A DNA stretch of 64,000 nt from assembly GCF_000422925.1 (NCBI RefSeq), contig NZ_AUGZ01000023.1, positions 34,781-98,780 of the forward strand. Direction: 5' to 3'. Shown one piece after another: positions 19,478 to 29,140 of the stretch (position 1 is its first letter; each line of letters opens with the position of its first letter). The translations under genes were made by a program, and so were the position numbers. The notes below the pieces were generated by a model. It had not been told where the DNA came from. It saw nothing but the letters and a program-made list of their open reading frames with translations, and made no database searches. This stretch comes from Paludibacterium yongneupense DSM 18731 (GTDB taxonomy: Bacteria > Pseudomonadota > Gammaproteobacteria > Burkholderiales > Chromobacteriaceae).

Positions 19478-20275
19478 TCAGGGCCGTCCGGTCTGTGGCT
19501 CGAAACCCCAGCGTTCGAGAATCGCCTGCGCCGGTTCGGACAGCATGAACAGCGCGAGCCGCGCGGCGTCGGGCGAGCTTTTCCGGAGCACGGTCAGGCC
19601 GTAATCCGCGCGTTGCGCGAGCGCCGGCGGCATGTCGACCACGGTCAGGTCGACACCCTCGCGCCTGGCCTGGCGTCCGGTGGTGCAATAGGCGATGAAC
19701 AGGTCGGCCTGGCCACTGTCGAGCAGGTAAGGTATCGCGTTTTTGCCTGCCGGTACAGGGGCCGCCGCCGGGCCGCCGACCAGCGACAGGGCCTTGGCCT
19801 TGAGGCGGGCTTCGGCGCGGCCCTGCAGGGCCTCCGCCTTGGCGAAAACGGCCCAGGTGTAGTCGCCGGCGGGGTCCGCTCCCGGCGTCGATGTGCCGAG
19901 CTTGAGTGTCGGATCCAGCATCTTGGCCAGCAGGTTGCCGCTTGTCAGGCCGAGGGCGGGTTTGGCCATCGCGCACAGGCGGTTGCCGGTAAAGCGGACC
20001 GCGAACTCGGCGCGGCCGTCCGCCACCAGCTTGTGCGGTTGCTTCATGTCGGCCGAGGCGAACACATCGGCGTTGCCGCCATGCTCGATCCGTTCGCGCA
20101 TGAGGCCCGCCGGACCGAATTCGGCGTGCACCGCAATACCGGTGCCGGCGGTGAAGGCGGCATCGATTTCGCGCAGCGCGCCTTGCAGGCTGCCGGCGGC
20201 ATACAGGGTCACGTCCGCCTGGGCCATGGAGGCGGCGGGCAACAAGAGGGCGAGTATGAGGGCTTTCGATGGCAT
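19478..20275 (-). CDS. ModA-like periplasmic oxyanion-binding protein
   Basis: 265 residues from ATG 20275, with GGAG 6 bp upstream. A signal peptide (KALILALLLPAASMAQA) is followed by VTLYAAGSLQGALREID, the classic ModA start whose AAGSL binds molybdate or tungstate. FGPAGLMRERIEHGGNADVFASAD continues the family pattern. By family it delivers an oxyanion to an ABC importer. No modB or modC lies nearby, so the partner permease is elsewhere or the ligand differs. It is divergent from the MviM-like gene. Confidence 0.8.
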   Translation of the reverse strand: MPSKALILALLLPAASMAQADVTLYAAGSLQGALREIDAAFTAGTGIAVHAEFGPAGLMRERIEHGGNADVFASADMKQPHKLVADGRAEFAVRFTGNRLCAMAKPALGLTSGNLLAKMLDPTLKLGTSTPGADPAGDYTWAVFAKAEALQGRAEARLKAKALSLVGGPAAAPVPAGKNAIPYLLDSGQADLFIAYCTTGRQARREGVDLTVVDMPPALAQRADYGLTVLRKSSPDAARLALFMLSEPAQAILERWGFEPQTGRP

Positions 20276-20462
20276 GCAGGCTCCAGTGTGAGCGGGATGG
20301 AGGGGACACGGAAATTGTAGGCATGTCGCTGCCGCGGCGACAGGGCCGGGCCTTGATCTGGAGCAGGCGAAGCGGGGGAGGCGCGGCATGGCCGGACGTC
20401 TCCTGGCCGCTCCAAGCCATGAAGGCCTACAATGAACCCCGATATCACGACAGGATGAGTTC

Positions 20463-21368
20463 ATGCGCAAGGTGCGGGTAGCGATCGTGGGACTGGGCGG
20501 GATCGCGCAGAAAGTTTATCTGCCGATTCTATCGCGGGCCCGGCAGTGGGAACTGGTCGGGGCTTACTCGCCCGACCGGCAGAAGACGACGCTGCTGTGT
20601 CGCGATTACCGTATTCGCCCCTTTGCCTCGCTCGCGGAACTGTCTGGCGAATGCGATATCGCTTTTGTCCACAGTTCGACCAGCAGCCATTACGAAGTCG
20701 CGGATTTTTTGCTGCGTCACGGTGTGCATGTCTATGTCGACAAGCCGTTGGCCGATACGCTGCCGCAGGCGGAGGCGCTGCTTGAACTCGCGCGTCGCCA
20801 GCGGCTGGGATTGATGGTGGGCTTCAATCGCCGTTTCGCACCCTTTTATCAGCCCGCCCGGCAACTGATGACGGCTGCGGCGTCGGTGCGCTTCGAAAAG
20901 CATCGCCTCGACGGTATCGGCAACAGCCTGCGTTTCACGCTGTTCGACGATTACCTGCATCTGCTCGACACGGTTCTGTGGCTGTGCGACGGCGAGATGA
21001 CCCTGTTGGCCGGACAGATCAATGCCAGCACCGATGGCGAGTTGGTGTTTGCAAGCCATGTCTTTCGCCACCGCGATGCGATGGTGACCATTGCCATGCA
21101 CCGGGCGGCCGGCACGCGGATGGAAACGCTGGACGTGGTGGCACGCGATACGGTGTTGCGCGTCAGGGACCTGAACCGGATGGAGCAGGAGCTGAGAGGG
21201 ACGACCCGGGTCGAGAATGCCGGCAACTGGCAAAGCGTACTCGAGTTGCGCGGTTTTGCGCCCATGGTCGAGCATGTTCTCGAGTGCGTCGCCAACCAGA
21301 CTGAGGCGAGCATCGGCGGCGAGCAGGCATTGATCGCCCAGCGCTGGATGGAAAACCTGCTGGCCTGA
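20463..21368 (+). CDS. Gfo/Idh/MocA-family oxidoreductase, MviM/YceM-like
   Basis: 301 residues. The N-terminus VRVAIVGLGGIAQKVYLPIL is the Rossmann dinucleotide motif, and YVDKPLADT is the Gfo/Idh/MocA EKP-type motif (Asp for Glu). GFNRRFAP follows as in YceM/MviM of enterobacteria. It is a predicted NAD(P)-dependent sugar or sugar-like oxidoreductase without a proven substrate. It is monocistronic and ends in a clear terminator. Confidence 0.85.
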   Translation: MRKVRVAIVGLGGIAQKVYLPILSRARQWELVGAYSPDRQKTTLLCRDYRIRPFASLAELSGECDIAFVHSSTSSHYEVADFLLRHGVHVYVDKPLADTLPQAEALLELARRQRLGLMVGFNRRFAPFYQPARQLMTAAASVRFEKHRLDGIGNSLRFTLFDDYLHLLDTVLWLCDGEMTLLAGQINASTDGELVFASHVFRHRDAMVTIAMHRAAGTRMETLDVVARDTVLRVRDLNRMEQELRGTTRVENAGNWQSVLELRGFAPMVEHVLECVANQTEASIGGEQALIAQRWMENLLA

Positions 21369-21398
21369 CGCCCGCCCGGTAGCAGGGGCGGGCGTTTT
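21369..21398 (+). terminator. Rho-independent terminator
   Basis: A perfect 9-bp stem CGCCCGCCC / GGGCGGGCG with an 8-base loop, followed by TTTT, begins at the MviM-like gene's stop codon. It lies just before the convergent kinase stop and may serve both strands. Confidence 0.75.
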
Positions 21399-21402
21399 GC
21401 GA

Positions 21403-22311
21403 TCAGGCCGACTGCACTGCCCGGACTTCGTCCCGGGTCGGCGAGTGCGCGCCGGCATGGAGGCAGGCGACTGCCGCGCTGGCGGCGGCAAAGGCCAGTG
21501 CCGCGGTGATCGTCGTCTGCGGTGCGGTCAGCGTGGCGACGATCCAGCCGGCCAGGCTCGCGTCGCCGGCGCCGACGGTATCGGCCACCGCGACCGGGTA
21601 AGCCGGCTGTACCGTTTCCTGGCCCGCGCTCACCAGTCGCAGGCCTTTTTCGCCTTCGGTGAACAGAATGCGCGCCGACGGGTTCCATTGCAGCAGCCGC
21701 GCGAGCCCTTCGCGGGCGCTCAAGCCCGGCAGCAGCCGGGCCAGATCTTCGTCCGACAGCTTGATGTCGCTGGCGAGTTTCACCATTTGCTCGAAGACCG
21801 GCTGGTAGGCCTCATCCATCAGATTGCGCCAGTTGGGGTCGAATGTGATGCGCTTGCCGCGTGCATGCGCGGCCCGGGCAACCACGAGCAGACGTTCGGC
21901 CAGAGGCTGGCGCGCGAGGCTGATCGATCCGAAATGCAGTACCTCGGCCGCGTCAAGCCAGCCTGGCGGCAGCGAGTCCGGGTCGAAGGCCAGGTCGGCC
22001 GAGTCGCCGCCGGCGAAGAAATAGCGCGGCGGATGCTGCGACGGAACCAGCGCCAGAAACGGCGGCTTGGCCGCGCGTTGCAAAAAGCGCAGGTCCAGCC
22101 CCGCTGCTGCCGTCGCCTGCGCGAGCTCCTCGCCGAGATCGTCTTCGCTGACGGCTCCGGCGAAGGCGGCGGCGACGCCGAGGCTGGCGACGGCGCGCGC
22201 CACGTTCCAGCAGGCGCCGCCGACCCGGCTGTGCCAGACGCCCGGGGCGACTTGCAGAAAATCGGTGAGGGCCTCGCCGAAGACCACGACCCGCGGCAGT
22301 GTTGCGTTCAT
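21403..22311 (-). CDS. PfkB-family sugar kinase (fructokinase-like)
   Basis: 302 residues from ATG 22311 with GGGAG upstream. VVVFGEALTDFLQ and the substrate motif SRVGGACWNVARAVASLG lie at the N-terminus. The C-terminal signature VADTVGAGDASLAGWIV contains the catalytic Asp of GAGD. It would phosphorylate a hexose or pentose with ATP; the GEAL opening is closer to fructokinases than to ribokinases. It is the last gene of the ABC sugar operon, 19 bp after the permease, and so probably acts on the imported sugar. Confidence 0.88.
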   Translation of the reverse strand: MNATLPRVVVFGEALTDFLQVAPGVWHSRVGGACWNVARAVASLGVAAAFAGAVSEDDLGEELAQATAAAGLDLRFLQRAAKPPFLALVPSQHPPRYFFAGGDSADLAFDPDSLPPGWLDAAEVLHFGSISLARQPLAERLLVVARAAHARGKRITFDPNWRNLMDEAYQPVFEQMVKLASDIKLSDEDLARLLPGLSAREGLARLLQWNPSARILFTEGEKGLRLVSAGQETVQPAYPVAVADTVGAGDASLAGWIVATLTAPQTTITAALAFAAASAAVACLHAGAHSPTRDEVRAVQSA

Positions 22312-22330
22312 TGCGTTATCGCTCCCGTAT

Positions 22331-23362
22331 TCAATTCGCGGCACTGTGTTTCTGGCGCCATTTGTCCAGGATGACCGCCAGCACGATGACGATGCCTTTG
22401 GCCACGTATTGCCAGAACGAGGACACCCCGAGAATGGTGAGTCCGTTGTTCATCACGCCGATGATCAGCGCGCCGATGACCGTGCCCCAGATCGAACCTA
22501 TGCCGCCCGACAGACTGGTGCCCCCGAGCACGACCGCCGCGATGGCGTCCAGCTCGTAGCCGGTGCCCCAGTTGCCGTTGGCGCCATAGAGGCGGCTGGC
22601 CGACATCGCGCCGGCCAGGCCGGAATACAGGCCGTTGATCGAGTAGACGAACAGCAGCACCAGATTGACCTTGATGCCGGTCAGGCGCGCGGCCTGAGGG
22701 TTGCCGCCGACCGCGTAGATATGCAGCCCGAGTACCGTGCGTTTCAGTATGAACCAGGACGCGATCGCGACGGCGGCGGCGAGCCAGACCAGCCAGGGGA
22801 TGGCGAACAGGCTGCCATTGCCTACCCATTCGAAGCTCGGGATGTCGTTGTTGAGTATGGTGGTGCCGTCTGCGAACAGATACGCGGCCCCGCGCAGGGC
22901 GGTCATGGTGCCGAGGGTCACGACGAAGGGATTGATCCCGAGAAAGGATACCATCGAGCCGTTGAGCATCCCCATCGCGAGCCCGGACAGAATGAATACC
23001 GGCAGGGCGAAGGCCTGCGCGTGCCCGGGCATCGAGGTCAGCATGCCGAGCACGGCGGCGACCGCGAGCATCGAGCCGACCGACAGGTCTATCCCCGCCG
23101 TCAGGATGACGAAGGTCATGCCCGAGGCCAGTACCAGATTGATCGAAGTCTGACGCAGAATATTCAGCGTGTTGTCCATCGTCATGAAGTTGGTGCTGCC
23201 GTCGTCGCTGAAGTGCAGGGCGAGCAAATAGAAACCGAGGTAGAGCAGGACCAGAACCGGCAGCATGCCGATCCGGCGGAACAGGCCGCCCGCGCGCCGC
23301 GCGCTCGCGGGGCCGGAAAAGGCGCTGCGGTCGACTTGCCCGCTGCTGGATGATGAGGACAT
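22331..23362 (-). CDS. Sugar ABC transporter permease (RbsC/FrcC type)
   Basis: 343 residues. The second ATG of the pair 23368/23362 is chosen because AGGAG lies 7 nt before it. The protein has about nine to ten membrane helices and the CUT2 permease motif AVVLGGTSLSGGIGSIWGTV, which contacts the ATPase, plus SINLVLASGMTFVILTAGID. It forms the channel of a ribose/fructose/xylose-type importer. There is a single permease gene, so a homodimer is expected as in CUT2 systems. Confidence 0.93.
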   Translation of the reverse strand: MSSSSSSGQVDRSAFSGPASARRAGGLFRRIGMLPVLVLLYLGFYLLALHFSDDGSTNFMTMDNTLNILRQTSINLVLASGMTFVILTAGIDLSVGSMLAVAAVLGMLTSMPGHAQAFALPVFILSGLAMGMLNGSMVSFLGINPFVVTLGTMTALRGAAYLFADGTTILNNDIPSFEWVGNGSLFAIPWLVWLAAAVAIASWFILKRTVLGLHIYAVGGNPQAARLTGIKVNLVLLFVYSINGLYSGLAGAMSASRLYGANGNWGTGYELDAIAAVVLGGTSLSGGIGSIWGTVIGALIIGVMNNGLTILGVSSFWQYVAKGIVIVLAVILDKWRQKHSAAN

Positions 23363-23392
23363 TGTCATTCTCCTGAAGGTGGGGTGGGGCGC

Positions 23393-24889
23393 TCAGGCCG
23401 CCTGGTGGTGGGTGGCCAGGGTCATGATCGCTTCCTGGCTGACGTCATCGCCGTCGAGTTCGCCGGCGATGACGCCTTCGCGCATCACCAGGACGCGGTG
23501 GCAGACGCCGATCACCTCGGGCAGTTCGCTGGATATGCAGATGACGGCCACGCCTTGTGCCGCCAATTCATGGATGATGCGGTAGATTTCGACCTTGGCG
23601 CCGATATCCACGCCGCGCGTGGGCTCGTCCAGTATCAGCACCTTGGGGCGGATGGCGAGCCAGCGTGCCAGCAGGACTTTCTGCTGGTTGCCGCCGGACA
23701 GTCCGCCAACGATGCCTTCGCTGCCGGAGACCTTGATCGCGAGCTGATCGATGGCCTTGCGCGTCAGCGCGCGCAAGGCCGGATGGTCGAGTACGCCGGC
23801 ACGCGCATGCTCGTGCAATACATTCATCGCGGTGTTTGCCGTCGCCGACAACTGCAGAAACAGCCCTTGCCCCTTGCGGTCTTCCGGCAAATAGCCGATG
23901 CCGAGGCGGATGGCGTCCAGCGGTTGCTTCACCGTGACCTCTTTGCCGTCTATCAGCAGGCGGCCTTCGCTTTTGGCGTCGGCTCCGAAGATCAGTCGCG
24001 CCAGTTCGGTGCGCCCGGCGCCGACCAGACCGGCCAGGCCGAGGACTTCGCCGGCGCGAACGGCGAACGAGGCCGATTCGACTTTGCTGCTCTTGAAGCC
24101 CTGAACCTCGAGCTTGACCGCGCCGAATCCGGTTTGGCTCTTGGGCGGGTAGAAATCATCGAGCGCGCGCCCGACCATCATGCGCACCAGCGTCTGTGGC
24201 GAGCTCTCGGCGCGGGTCAGACTGCCCACATAGCCGCCGTCGCGCAGCACCGTGATACGATCGGCCAGCTTGTAGACCTCGTCCATGCGGTGGCTGATAT
24301 AGATGATGGCCATGCCGTCGTCGCGCAGTTTGCCTATGACTTCGAACAGCTGTGCACTCTCGCGGTCGGAAAGGGCGGCTGTGGGTTCGTCCATGATCAG
24401 GACGCGGCCTTCGTGCGCGAGTGCGCGGGCGATTTCGACTTGCTGCTGATCGGCGATGCTCAGCTGGTGTGCGGGCGTTGTCGCGCCAAAGCGGGCGCCC
24501 AGCCGTGCGAGGACTTCTTCAGCGCGGCGGTTCATGCTTGCATGATCCACGCGTCCGAGGCTCAAGCGCGGCTCGGACCCCATGAAAATATTTTCGGCTA
24601 CGGTCAGATTGGGGGCGACCGACAGCTCCTGGTAAATCAGATTGATGCCGGCCTCGCGGGCGTCGGCCGGACAGGTGATGCGTATCGGCTTGCCTTCCAG
24701 CCGCACTTCGCCTGCATCCGGCTGATAGACGCCGGATAGTACCTTCATCAGTGTGCTTTTTCCGGCTCCGTTTTCGCCCATCAGGGCCAGCACTTCATGG
24801 CTGTGCGCGGTCAGGTTGACCTGATCGAGCGCGCGGGTGGCGCCAAAGCGTTTGCTGATGCCGGACATTTCCAGGACCACTCGGCTCAT
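23393..24889 (-). CDS. Sugar ABC transporter ATP-binding protein (RbsA type, two cassettes)
   Basis: 498 residues with two fused nucleotide-binding domains, as in RbsA/FrcA. Cassette 1 has [14 protein letters not shown] (Walker A), [15 protein letters not shown] (signature) and [15 protein letters not shown] (Walker B). Cassette 2 has the degenerate Walker [11 protein letters not shown], then [17 protein letters not shown] and [15 protein letters not shown]. The second cassette is naturally weak in this family. It powers the importer together with the permease and binding protein in the same operon. Confidence 0.95.
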   Translation of the reverse strand: MSRVVLEMSGISKRFGATRALDQVNLTAHSHEVLALMGENGAGKSTLMKVLSGVYQPDAGEVRLEGKPIRITCPADAREAGINLIYQELSVAPNLTVAENIFMGSEPRLSLGRVDHASMNRRAEEVLARLGARFGATTPAHQLSIADQQQVEIARALAHEGRVLIMDEPTAALSDRESAQLFEVIGKLRDDGMAIIYISHRMDEVYKLADRITVLRDGGYVGSLTRAESSPQTLVRMMVGRALDDFYPPKSQTGFGAVKLEVQGFKSSKVESASFAVRAGEVLGLAGLVGAGRTELARLIFGADAKSEGRLLIDGKEVTVKQPLDAIRLGIGYLPEDRKGQGLFLQLSATANTAMNVLHEHARAGVLDHPALRALTRKAIDQLAIKVSGSEGIVGGLSGGNQQKVLLARWLAIRPKVLILDEPTRGVDIGAKVEIYRIIHELAAQGVAVICISSELPEVIGVCHRVLVMREGVIAGELDGDDVSQEAIMTLATHHQAA

Positions 24890-24988
24890 GGCAACTCCTT
24901 GTTCGCCGGGGGCGGCGAGTCGTGAACAGGCGAAAGGGACTCCGTGCGCGGCGGCAGACCGTGTCGCCGCGCACGGAACCGTTCGGGA

Positions 24989-25933
24989 TCAGTGCTTGGC
25001 CCAGCCGGTATAGCTGGCCACGTTATCCTGGGTCACCAGCGGCGTCGGGATCAGTACGACCGGCTGTGCCGGGCGCTTGCCGTTCAGGATGTCGAAACCG
25101 ATGCGCACCGCCTTCTGCGCCATCAGATACGGGTTCTGGGCGGCAGAAGCGGCAAACAGCCCCTTCTTGTTCTTGAGCGCACCTTCTGCATCCGGTGCGC
25201 CGTCGACCGAGGTAATCAGCTTCACGTCGCTACGCCCAGCCTGCTTGATCGCCAGCTCGGCGCCGATGGCGGTCGGGTCGTTGATGGCGAATACCGCATC
25301 AATTTTCTTCTGTGCGGTCAGCAGGTTAGCCATGATCTCCATTCCGCCGTCGCGGCTGCCGCGACCATCCTGATTGAATGACAGCAGTTTGATGCCGGGG
25401 GCCGCCGCCAGTACCTTCTTGCAGCCGGATACGCGCGAAATCACGGCCGTGACAGGCGGGCCGTTCACGATCACGACATTGCCCTTGCCGTTCAGTTTTT
25501 TCACCAGATACTTGCATGCTTCCTCACCCGCCATGCTGTTGTCCGACATCACCGTGGCATCGGCACCTTCGGCACCCACATCCACGGCCACCACCGCGAT
25601 GCCCGCCGCGCGCGCCTTTTTCAGTACCGGAGCGATGCCCTTGGGGTCCGAGGCATTGATCAGAATGATGTCGACCTTGTTGGCGATGAAATTCTCGATC
25701 TGGCCGACTTGGGTGTTGAGATCGTACTTGCTGGAAACGGTCGTGACCTTGACACCGGGGCCACCCAGTTGTTTGGCGACCTCTTCCGCGCCTTTGCTGA
25801 TGGCGACGAAGAAGGGGTTGGCCAGATCACCGACGGCGACGCCGACCGATTTGAGAGGATGGGCGGCGGCAAAGGCGGGCGTTGCAAGGGCACAGGACAG
25901 TGCGGTGGCCAGTAGCGTGTAGCGAAGTTTCAT
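24989..25933 (-). CDS. Periplasmic sugar-binding protein (RbsB type)
   Basis: 314 residues from ATG 25933, with GGAG 7 nt upstream. The signal peptide is MKLRYTLLATALSCALATPAFAAA. The mature type-I periplasmic binding fold includes VGVAVGDLANPFFVAISKG, then ADATVMSDNSMAGEEAC and AINDPTAIGAELAIKQ. The family binds ribose, fructose, xylose or related sugars; which one is not decidable by eye. It is first in the operon, with an operator overlapping its promoter about 150 bp upstream. Confidence 0.93.
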   Translation of the reverse strand: MKLRYTLLATALSCALATPAFAAAHPLKSVGVAVGDLANPFFVAISKGAEEVAKQLGGPGVKVTTVSSKYDLNTQVGQIENFIANKVDIILINASDPKGIAPVLKKARAAGIAVVAVDVGAEGADATVMSDNSMAGEEACKYLVKKLNGKGNVVIVNGPPVTAVISRVSGCKKVLAAAPGIKLLSFNQDGRGSRDGGMEIMANLLTAQKKIDAVFAINDPTAIGAELAIKQAGRSDVKLITSVDGAPDAEGALKNKKGLFAASAAQNPYLMAQKAVRIGFDILNGKRPAQPVVLIPTPLVTQDNVASYTGWAKH

Positions 25934-26081
25934 GTCGTGACTCCGTTTGGATGGTTGGCGAGACCGGCGCAGAGGCGAAATGCGCCCGGTGCTCCATTCC
26001 CGCCACGGCGGGAAATCCTGTTGTTGTGACTTCATCGTTCCCAGCGAGTCCGGCAGCGCGCCGCTTGTTTTACCTCGCTGT

Positions 26082-26119
26082 TGAAAACGATTACAACGCG
26101 ACTCGGACCTTTCTGTCAA
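26082..26119 (-). promoter_or_regulatory. Sugar operon promoter with overlapping LacI-type operator
   Basis: On the minus strand TTGACA (26114-26119), an 18-bp spacer and TGTAAT (26090-26095) make a good sigma70 promoter. The -10 is embedded in TGTAATCGTTTTCA (26082-26095), a pseudo-palindrome around a central CG, the hallmark of LacI/GalR-family operators. Occupancy would block RNA polymerase, so repression relieved by the imported sugar is likely. No lacI-type gene is visible in the window. Confidence 0.65.
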
Positions 26120-26364
26120 AACCTTGTGCCTCTATCATGTATAGACTGTGGTAATTATGCACATTCCTAATTGGAATGCATTGGCGGCATAACGTCGTTT
26201 TTAGCCGATGTAATCCATGGATTGAACAGGAAAACCTATATTTTCACGCGTAGCATCATATAAAGTACATTTTTTATAGATCGTTTGGATGTGGCTTTCA
26301 TTCTCTTAGCCTGGAGCTGACAAGCAAAATACCGGTGCATATTTCCGTGTTTAAGGTATTTTAC

Positions 26365-26378
26365 TGAAAACGATTACA
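26365..26378 (-). promoter_or_regulatory. Second copy of the LacI-type operator
   Basis: The identical 14-mer TGTAATCGTTTTCA (minus strand) occurs again, in the same orientation, 283 bp upstream of the first, about 27 turns of B-DNA. There is no -35 at the right distance, so it is probably an auxiliary site for a looping repressor rather than another promoter. Confidence 0.55.
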
Positions 26379-26502
26379 GTTCGAGCGCAGGCAAAGCAGA
26401 GGACGGCGTGGCGCCGTGGGACCGGAATGGCGGAAGCAAAGGCGGGGGAGCGAAGGGCGGTGCCGGGATCGATGACGACTCCGGGGCGGGACCGGCGGGG
26501 TT
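26379..26502. other. Non-coding upstream region of the sugar operon
   Basis: The stretch between the auxiliary operator and the small hydrophobic ORF, like 26120-26364 on its other side, has no supported gene. It is more AT-rich from 26120 to 26370 than the flanking genes, as expected for regulatory DNA. Confidence 0.4.
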
Positions 26503-26727
26503 TCAGGCCCGGGTGTCGACCCGCTGTCCGAGATTAGGCGGGTTGTTGGTGACGGGGGCAGGACTGCTGCTATCGTCGCCGAAGATTTCGTAAGCGCCCA
26601 GCGTGAGGACGGCCGCTGCCAGCGGATAGGCCGATGCTTCGCGGGCGATGCTGGTTCCTGCAGAGCCGATCAGGTCCAGCAGCGAGGCCCCTGCCGCCGC
26701 GCTGGCACCCAGTACACTAAAACTCAT
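26503..26727 (-). CDS. Small hydrophobic protein, unknown
   Basis: 74 residues starting MSFSVLGASAAAGASLLDLI. AAGGA-like AAGGAATGAACC precedes the ATG, a good ribosome site. The composition is rich in Ala, Ser and Gly, with a hydrophobic segment near residues 33-50 (YPLAAAVLTLGAYEIFG) and a polar C-tail DDSSSPAPVTNNPP. I do not recognise a family. It could be a small membrane protein. It reads towards the sugar operon but is separated from it by about 570 bp. The strong ribosome site is the main support for coding. Confidence 0.5.
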   Translation of the reverse strand: MSFSVLGASAAAGASLLDLIGSAGTSIAREASAYPLAAAVLTLGAYEIFGDDSSSPAPVTNNPPNLGQRVDTRA

Positions 26728-26830
26728 GGTTCATTCCTTGTGACTGCGCCGTGAATTCTGCTTGCGCAGCACATGTAATCAGGCTCTGACGGGATGCTAT
26801 ATCACCGTATGAGCGCGTGCAAGCACATGC

Positions 26831-27787
26831 TCAAACACGCCTGCGCGCGGCGGCGAGCGACGGAGGGTGCAGGGTCGAACGCAACTGGATGGCATCGTGT
26901 TCCTGGAACAGTTCGGCAATCCAGTCGACAAAGACGCGGACTTTGGCCGACAGGTGGCGGTTTTGCGGGTAGACGATATACAGAGGCACCGGTTCGGGCA
27001 ACCAGTCGCCAAGCACCAGTTCGAGGCGGCCGTGTTCCATTGCGTCCTTGAGTACGAAAGCCGGAATCTTGGCTATGCCGAGCCCGGCCTCGGCTGCCGC
27101 GACATAGCTGTTTTCGTCGTCCAGGGCGATATGACCGTCGAGTGGAGCCTGGATGCGTTCACCATCCTTGGCGAAGATCCAGTCGGCGATTTTGCCGCTG
27201 CGCGGCGAGAAATGATTGATGCAGCGATGCGCGGCCAGATCGGCCGGATGCAGCGGTTGGCCATGCGCGGCAAGATAGGCGGGGGAGGCGCAGGTGGCGA
27301 AAAACAACTGCCCGACCCGGCGCGCGACCAGGCTGGAGTTTTGCAGCTCGCCGCTCCACACCGCGCAGTCAATTCCTTCTTCGATCAGCTCGGCGCGACG
27401 CTCGCTGCAACCGAGTTCCAGCTTGATTTCCGGGTAGCGTTCGAAGAAAACGGGAAGTGCGGGCACAATGACCGAGCGCGCCATCAGCGTCGGCACATCG
27501 ATGCGCAGTCTGCCACCCGGACGCGCATGATGCTGGGCGATCGAGTCCTCGGTGTCTCTGACCTCGGCCAGGATTGCCAGGCAGCGCGTGTAATAGGCGG
27601 CGCCATCCGGCGTTACGCTGACGCGGCGGGTGGTGCGGTTGAGGAGTTTCACGCCGAGGGTGACTTCAAGTTTCTGAATCAGGGTCGTCGCCGTCGACTT
27701 CGGCAGGCGCAGGCTGGCCGCGGCGCTGGTGATGCCGCCGGTCTCGACGACACGCACGAAGACTTCCATCGCTTGTAACTTGTCCAT
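26831..27787 (-). CDS. LysR-family transcriptional regulator
   Basis: 318 residues. The N-terminal winged helix is clear: MDKLQAMEVFVRVVETGGIT, then SLRLPKSTATTLIQKLEVTLGVKLLNRTTRRVSVT. The C-terminal effector domain follows. MDKLQAMEVFVRVVE and LPKSTATTLIQKLE place it in the common betaproteobacterial subgroup whose effectors are unknown. It is divergent from trxA with a 133-bp intergenic region that holds an imperfect dyad, so it may regulate itself and possibly trxA. Confidence 0.92.
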   Translation of the reverse strand: MDKLQAMEVFVRVVETGGITSAAASLRLPKSTATTLIQKLEVTLGVKLLNRTTRRVSVTPDGAAYYTRCLAILAEVRDTEDSIAQHHARPGGRLRIDVPTLMARSVIVPALPVFFERYPEIKLELGCSERRAELIEEGIDCAVWSGELQNSSLVARRVGQLFFATCASPAYLAAHGQPLHPADLAAHRCINHFSPRSGKIADWIFAKDGERIQAPLDGHIALDDENSYVAAAEAGLGIAKIPAFVLKDAMEHGRLELVLGDWLPEPVPLYIVYPQNRHLSAKVRVFVDWIAELFQEHDAIQLRSTLHPPSLAAARRRV

Positions 27788-27811
27788 TCACTGTTCACGG
27801 TTTTGAATAGT

Positions 27812-27845
27812 AAATTCGCATTTTGGCACTTTATGCGGAGAATTT
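27812..27845. promoter_or_regulatory. Candidate LysR operator in the lysR-trxA intergenic region
   Basis: An imperfect inverted repeat AAATTCGCAT / ATGCGGAGAATTT with an 11-base centre lies between the divergent lysR and trxA starts. LysR proteins normally bind such interrupted dyads next to their own gene. The match is imperfect and no clear trxA -35/-10 pair could be fixed. Confidence 0.35.
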
Positions 27846-27920
27846 AAAACAATAGAGTGTAGGTACTGGTCTTGCCGCGCCAGGGTGGCGGGCAAGCGAA
27901 CATAAATAAAAGGAGCAATC

Positions 27921-28247
27921 ATGAGTACGGCAATGAAGCATGTCAGCGACGCAACGTTCGACGCCGAGGTACTGCAAGCGTCAGGACCGGTTCTGGTCGA
28001 TTACTGGGCCGAATGGTGCGGTCCCTGCAAAATGATCGCCCCGCTGCTGGAGGATCTTGCGCTGAGTCACGCCGACCGCCTGAGCGTCGCCAAAGTCGAT
28101 GTCGATGCGAATGCGGAGGTGGCCGGGCGCTATGGGATTCGCGGCATTCCGACCCTGATGCTGTTCAAGGATGGCCAGGTGGTGGCGACCAAGGTCGGCG
28201 CCTTGTCGAAGACGCAGCTGGCCGAATTCATCGACGCCCATATCTGA
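27921..28247 (+). CDS. trxA: Thioredoxin
   Basis: 108 residues with the active site WAEWCGPCKMIAPLLE at about 29-44 and the cis-Pro segment GIRGIPTLMLFKDG. AAAGGAG lies 7 nt before the ATG. It is a normal-length cytoplasmic thioredoxin that reduces protein disulfides using thioredoxin reductase. Monocistronic. It may not be the only thioredoxin of the genome; the association with a LysR gene suggests a regulated paralogue. Confidence 0.95.
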   Translation: MSTAMKHVSDATFDAEVLQASGPVLVDYWAEWCGPCKMIAPLLEDLALSHADRLSVAKVDVDANAEVAGRYGIRGIPTLMLFKDGQVVATKVGALSKTQLAEFIDAHI

Positions 28248-29140
28248 GTCGTGCCATCGATTTCCAGCTGGTGCAGGTGAACCGGCCGGGATCGTTGGCC
28301 ACCCCGCCCCCGGCGCGGGCGAGCGCTGCCTGGCGGCTGGGCAGAGAATCCCGAGACAGGCTTCAGCCATTCCAGTCGTGAAATTCGCGTACTGATCATT
28401 CTTGTATCCCTTCCGCATCCGCTTCAAAAACAAAGCGGTGCGCGCCATCGATGACGGGACGACGCGATGTCGGCATGGTCCCGATCGTGCCCGCCGTATC
28501 GCCCCCGCTTTATCCCGTCCGGAAGCCGATGGCCCGGACCGGGCATGGAGGCGTAGCCGCTAGCGAAATCGTCCCGCACGAGCCGGGTGTCCATCCCGCA
28601 GGCAGTGACCTTGTCAGGAGGGCAATTCGTTCGTTTCGTGCTCTGTCGTCCCGGGGCGGCCATCCGTCGGGGCGTGCCTGCGGCGTCGAAGCAGGCTCCG
28701 CTTTCCGATTTCCCACCCACAGTACGGCAGCAGGATGACGTGCAGGCCTCGGCGACCGTAACGGCGGCTTGCGCTCCATCGCCTCCAGCGCATCGCGGCC
28801 GGTGGGCTGAAAATCCTCTGCGCCGCAGCGTTGCTTTACTACCGTCCAGTGACATGGATCGCTGTACAGGGCCGCGCGTCCTTCTGGATGGCGCCCCTAC
28901 CCGTGTCGTGCCAGCCGCTTCCCGTCCATTGCCTGCAGAACGATGGCTATGCCGCTGCTTTCAGGGGGCGCCAATGGCCGCTTGGTAGATGTCCCCTATG
29001 CTTAATTGCATAATAAATCCATTTGTCTTTTTTTGTTAAATCTTATATTTATTCAAGATTATAGCTCTCCATGAAGTTAGAAAATGACTTGATGCAATTT
29101 ATACGATGATTGGTTATGGTGTTATTATTTTTTAACACAA

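Noticed and set aside
28424..28988. Open GC-rich frames on both strands after trxA
   Set aside because: No ribosome site and no recognisable family; amino-acid composition is that of random GC-rich DNA.
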